Shown here in pieces: positions 59,384 through 64,000 of a stretch of 64,000 bases of DNA (position 1 is the stretch's first letter; each line of letters begins with the position of its first letter). The stretch comes from Cephalopachus bancanus (taxonomy: Eukaryota; Chordata; Mammalia; Primates; Tarsiidae). Made by a program: the position numbers and the translations under genes. The notes under the pieces are model-generated. The model did no database searches. It worked only from the letters and a program-made list of their open reading frames with translations, and was not told the origin of the DNA. The stretch is taken from NCBI GenBank assembly GCA_027257055.1, contig JAPVLO010000973.1, positions 186,001 through 250,000 on the forward strand, given 5' to 3'.

Positions 59384-59954
59384 ACAAAAAAAATTCACCA
59401 GTAATGTTTATGTTTCCAAGGAGAAGGAATTGAGAGAAAAATCATCTATAGATAAATGTTTTAAAAGAAACCGTCTTTTGCTATGATTTCAGGTGAGAAA
59501 CTTAAGCACCATTTATTCAAGTTAGGTAACATAGGAATATAAAGGTGGAAGAAAAAAATGAAAAAAAAAAAAAACCCAGAAAAATAGAAGAAGCAGCAGA
59601 ATTGAAAAGACCAAGAAGTTATTAACAGCCCTTAGACTGAGAGGTAAAATAAAGGAATTCGCAGGTTAGGAACACGGGGGCTTATCTAAAGAGAAGTAAT
59701 TGTCAAGAAATTATTTGTTTCAGTATGATTCTCCACAAAGATCAGTGCTAATCTGTTAACCACATGATGATTTAGCTTATCTAGTAGAGAGAAAACATAT
59801 TCCAAATATAAAATTATCTTTAGACAATGGTATACATAGCTACCATTAATGTGGGAAATAAAGGGTGAGAAAATAATTAAAAAACATTTTCATAAAATAT
59901 TAGCAAGTAATACTGATCATTCCAATTTTTTAAAAAGACATTATAGGCTTTTAT
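59384..59954. other. Unassigned intergenic or intronic sequence
   Basis: Between an Alu and the L1 5' end. Nothing recognised. Confidence 0.4.
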
Positions 59955-61281
59955 TTCAAGATAGCGATGGCATAGGTGGATTTATGAGACTCTCTGAATG
60001 TAAGTTCCCAAAAAGACTCTTGCTTTTCTTCCTGCAGTCCCCTTCCCACCACCAGCCACACCGGTATGAGGCCTGTGGACCTTCGGTCCCATGCAGGGCC
60101 AGATATTGCAGCCCCCGGTTGCAGCTGCTCCACTATATGTGACTCCCACCTGCTCAGGAGTCCCAGGTCTCAGCTCCCTCCCTGGCTACATCTTCTCACC
60201 CAGCACCCAGCACCAAACTGCCAGTCACCCAGGGAGGTTCTGGGCACCCGCCCCTCAGAGATACCAGTCCAATTTCTGGCTGAAGTGCCCTGTGAGGGAC
60301 CCAGGGCCACCACCTGCCCTTTGGAGCTTTGGAGTTCTGGAGCCCCGGGCCCACCCTGGCTGAGGCACTCAGCATGCGACCTGAAGCCTGTGTAAGGGAA
60401 CAGAACCCCAAGCTTGTGTAAGGTGCTGATCAGAGGCTTCCAGCTCCAGAGGAAGGAACGAAAGTGAAAGTGAAGCTACCGCCTCCTCCATTCTCTAGGC
60501 AGATTTACATCACCCCGCCCCTCCCCTACACTGAACAGACTGAGACAACTAAGAGTCACAGACCTCCCAGGCAGCAGGCTACCTGCCTGCAACAAAAACA
60601 AAGGGGAAAGACTAGAGATCAGAGCTCAAGTGACTTTAGCCACTAAGGAAAGATTATAGAACTAGTCTGATCTCTTATTTTGACCTTTAGTTTTATCATT
60701 CTGACTGTATGTTTTGCTCACTATTGTTTGTTTTCTAACTTACACTATCCGTTTCATGATTTTATTGGTCTGTCTCTATGTAGCTACCAATATTCTTTAG
60801 GGAACTTTCCTTCTGTGATTTTTTTTCACTTCTCTCCGGCCTTGTGTCTCTTTTTCACCTGTGAGTTGGTATGTAGGTCTGTTTTCCCTCTCATTCCTCT
60901 CTCTAACTTCCTATTGACCTCCCCTTCCTCCATTATTTTCCTCTTTTGTACCTCCTTTTGCTCCAGGGACCCAAGCTATACCCCACTGCACAGACAGATT
61001 GTAAGGCAGTATGAAATAGGTTCCAGTGTGTACATAACCTGTTGGTGGATGCTATAATCAGCATATAGATTATGAATCACAGTTTCCCACTCAATTAAAC
61101 CTCAAAACTGTGAAAAGTACAGACTACAGCACACACTCCAACCTCAAAAGTGAACAAAGCCAGAGGAATCTCATAAGGAAGAACAGGAGATTATACAAGT
61201 GAAGCAAAAGTAATCACACCTTCCCTGAAAAACAGAATCAAAGAAGGGGAGGAAAAGGGGAAGAGAGAAAAATCTACACAA
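59955..61281 (+). promoter_or_regulatory. L1 5' UTR with GC-rich internal promoter region
   Basis: 60000-60560 is clearly richer in G+C and CpG than the surroundings (CCCCCGGTTG, CACCCGCCCCTCAG, GCCCCGGGCCCACC, CATCACCCCGCCCC). In L1 elements this region carries the RNA polymerase II promoter. Open frames of 60-109 codons on both strands here follow from the base composition. No host CpG-island gene is seen. Confidence 0.7.
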
Positions 61282-62190
61282 ATGAAGAAAAACCCAAAGA
61301 AGAATATGAGTCTCTCTCAGACCCCTGGAAGGGCAGACACTGAGAAAACTGACTTCAGAATGCAAACAATGAAGAGCCCCCAGAATGATGGGTCTCAAAC
61401 TATAAATCTAGATATCAAGACACTAATGGAGAGAGTAAAAAGAACTGAGGAGAGTCAAGAAGAAACTAGAAAGGAGATGATACCTGAGATAACAGTAATA
61501 AAGAATGCTGTGAATGAAATAAATAACAAACAGATAAGCATGGAAAGCAGAATTACCCAAGCAGAAGAAAGAATCTCAGAGCTTGAGGACCAAAATATAG
61601 TACTAACCCAAACTCTTAAAAACACAGAAAACAAGCTCAAAAAGACAAAAAACAAACCTTCAAGAGATGAGCAATTACTTCAAGAGACTGAACCTAAGAG
61701 TAATTGGTCTTCCTGAGGCAGAAAGAGAGACAGAGACCACACTGGAACAAACCTTCCATAAGAGCATTCAAGAAAACTTCCCTTATCTAATCAATGATGC
61801 AACAATTCAAACACAAGAGATTCAGAGAACCCCTGCAAGACAACAAATGAGAAGACCAACTCCTAGACACATAATAATTTGCCTAAACAAAGTAGGCATA
61901 AAAGAAAAAATCCTAAAGGCAGCAAAAAAAAAAAAAAAGGCCAGATCACCTACCTTGGAAAACCAATTAGAATAGCAGCAGATTTATCTACAGACACCCT
62001 GCAGGCTAGGAGAGCTTGGAGCCCTATCTTCAAAGTCCTAAAAGATAAAAAATTTCAACCAAGAATAACCTACCCAGCCAGATTAAGCTTCATCAGCGAG
62101 GAAGAATTAAAATCTTTCCCAGATATCCAATCCCTAAAACTTATGCTGCCACCAAACCACCTCTACATGAAACACTTAAAAAAGTACTAA
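61282..62190 (+). pseudogene. LINE-1 ORF1, frameshifted
   Basis: Starts MKKNPKKNMSLSQTPGRAD, so it retains the N-terminus that the minus copy lacks. A coiled coil with ESRITQAEERISELEDQN follows. The frame shifts near 61655 just before the RRM-like part (LNLRVIGLPEAE), again near 61930 where an A-run has grown to 14, and again near 62140, where the end reads LYMKHLKKY after a shift. The joined product cannot be made as one chain. Confidence 0.88.
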
Positions 62191-62298
62191 AAAAGAAGAA
62201 AGGGGAGAAAAAATAACAATGTTATTCATAAGAGTACAGGAAAAAGAATAAAACACACATGAACCAACCCCAAAACCAAAAGAAAGACACTAAACTAA

Positions 62299-64000
62299 GT
62301 GGAAGAACAACTCCATAAGAACTCTATGATAGGGACGAACTCTCACATTTCAATAATGAGCCTGAATGTGAATGGACTAAATGCACCACTGAAAAGACAT
62401 AAAATGGCACAATGGATAAAATATCACCAGGCAACAATATACTGCCTTCAGGAGACCCATCTCACTAGAAAGGACATACACAGACTCAAAGTAAAAGGAT
62501 GGGAAACAAATTTTCAGGTGAATGGAACACAAAAGAAAGGAGGTGTCGCAATCCTAATTTCAGACAAAATACCATTTAAGCTATCAAAAATTAAAAAAGA
62601 TACAGAGGGCCACTACATAATGAAAAAAGATTCACTCCATCAACAGAAATATCTATCCTAAACATATATGCACCTAACATAGGTGCACCAACTTTTATAA
62701 AGCAACTCCTAGGAAAACTTAAGAAAGATATTGACTCAAACACCATCATAACTGGGGACTTTAATACCCCACTCACAACCCTAGACAGATCATCAGGACA
62801 AAAAATCAGCAATGAGATCTGGAACCTCAATGTGACTCTTGACCAAATGGATTTAATTGATACCTACAGAACACTCCATCCAAAGATCACAGAATACACA
62901 TTGTACTCATCACCGCATGGAACGTATTCTAAGATCGGCCACATAATTGGCCATAAATCAAGCATAAACAAATTTAAAAGGACTGAAATTTAACCATGCA
63001 CCTTCTCAGACCAGAGTGGAATAAAAATAAACATTAACACCAACAAGATTCCCCCAAACCCACAAACACATGGACACTAAGCAGTATGATGCTAAACAAC
63101 TCCTGGGTCAATGATGAAATCAAAACAGAGATCAAAAGTTTCCTGGAAACAAATGAAAATGAAGAAACATCTTACCAGAATCTCTGGGATGCCATGAAAG
63201 CTATAGTAAGAGGGGAGTTTATATCCCTACAAACGCACATGAAAAAAACGGAAGGAGCACAAATTAACAGCCTATCCAGTCACCTAAAAAAGCTGGAAGA
63301 GCAAGACCACAAAAACCCTAATTTCAGTAGAAGAATCCAGATCACCAAAATAAAAGCCCAAATCCAGGACATAGAAGACAAAATACAAAAAAAATCAATG
63401 AAACAAAAAGCTGGTTTTTCAAAAGGATAAACAAGATCGATGGTCCCCTAGCTAGACTGACCAAAAAAAAAAGGAGAGAAAAAACCCAAATAAGCACAAT
63501 CAGAAACACAAAAGGTGAAGTCACATCTGACCCTGAAGAAATACAAAATATCATTAGAGACTATTATGTACACTTGTATGGAAACAAACTTTAAAACCTT
63601 AAGGAAATGGAGAACTTTCTGTCATCACACAACCTGCCTAGGTTGAAACTAGAAGAAATTGAGACCCTAAATAGACTAATAACAATCAAGGAAATTGACT
63701 ATGTAATAAGAAAACTACCTACAAAAAAAAGCCCTGGACCAGATGGTTTTCCAGCAGAATTCTATAAGACATTTAAGGAGGAGCTGATTCCAATCCTACT
63801 GAAGGTATTTCAGGTGATTGAGAAAGATGGAACCCTCTCCAAATCATTTTATGAAGCTAACATCACATTGATACCCAAGCCAGGTAAAGATCCAACAAAG
63901 AAAGAGAACTACAGGCCAATATCTTTGATGATCATAGATGCTAAAATTCTCAACAAGAGCCTAGCAAACCGGATTCAACAACACATCTCAAGAATCATCC
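62299..64000 (+). pseudogene. LINE-1 ORF2 5' part, disrupted
   Basis: The endonuclease starts MEEQLHKNSMIGTNSH and keeps YCLQETH and GDFN. A one-base loss near 62645 shifts the frame (the sister copy has CAACAAGAAATG where this one has CAACAGAAATA). SKIDHI reads SKIGHI at 62928-62945, SDHS reads SDQS near 63012, and a TAA stands in the EILPC segment near 62990. Further on, the reverse-transcriptase fingers are readable ([18 protein letters not shown] near 63731). It is inactive in its visible part. Confidence 0.88.

Larger units (their letters stand above)
59955..64000 (+). mobile_element. LINE-1 with full 5' UTR, running off the window
   Basis: Starts near TTCAAGATAGCGATGGCAT, a typical L1 5' start. 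A 5' UTR extends to about 61281, ORF1 remnants lie at 61282-62190, and ORF2 starts near 62299 and is cut by the window end at the reverse-transcriptase fingers. Sequence is close to the minus-strand L1 at 36288-41265, so both belong to one family. Confidence 0.9.

Noticed and set aside
59849..60411. Pro/Ser-rich frames on both strands near 60 kb as a CpG-island gene
   Set aside because: The GC-rich stretch is the 5' UTR of the L1 whose ORF1 starts at 61282.

Overview
The window is nuclear DNA from a primate. It is AT-rich, has no prokaryotic gene organisation, and is packed with LINE-1 copies, dimeric 7SL-derived Alu elements, ancient mammalian repeats (MIR, L2, MER20, MER5A, Tigger-like, MaLR-type LTR) and CA/TG microsatellites. 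About a dozen Alus share features unlike the usual human, lemur or loris/galago consensus: a left arm starting GGGCTCGGTGGCTCAGCCTG, a middle linker ACAATAAATCAAAAA, and a 3' end ACTCCAACTC. AluJ-like older copies are also present. AluJ relics plus a private Alu subfamily fit a tarsier best. That is an inference from memory of the families, not a database result.

The only host coding signal is four exons of one minus-strand gene for a coiled-coil protein. In transcription order they are 58890-58737, 32127-32032, 31884-31748 and 8504-8321. Each has AG/GT splice borders and the junction phases agree (0, 0, 2), so together they encode 190 residues of charged, heptad-like sequence. The introns are about 26.6 kb, 147 bp and 23.2 kb. 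Both gene ends lie outside the window. A CCDC178/CCDC175-type protein is my best guess, but I do not firmly recognise it.

Layout: 1-6.7 kb is an old plus-strand L1 with a tandem-repeat 5' region and an Alu inside ORF2. 7.4-13.4 kb holds Alus, MER20/MER5A, a TG tract, exon D and an L1 with an inverted 5' end. 13.4-31.2 kb is mostly unassigned intron with a MaLR-type LTR, L2, MIR, ancient L1 and Alus. 31.7-32.1 kb carries exons C and B. 33.8-41.3 kb is a stack of minus-strand L1s, including a nearly complete one with an open ORF1 and a damaged ORF2. 41.3-55.9 kb is AT-rich intron with Alus, an old L1 3' fragment and degraded repeats. 55.9-58.65 kb holds two plus-strand L1 3' fragments, one nested in an LTR-like repeat. 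Then comes exon A, an Alu, and from about 59.95 kb a plus-strand L1 with a full 5' UTR that runs off the window end.

I found no previously undescribed system. The points most worth a second look are the cryptic coiled-coil gene, the approximately 80-bp tandem units at the 5' end of the first L1, the 51-bp near-perfect inverted repeat at an abnormal L1-L1 junction, and the lineage-specific Alu subfamily.
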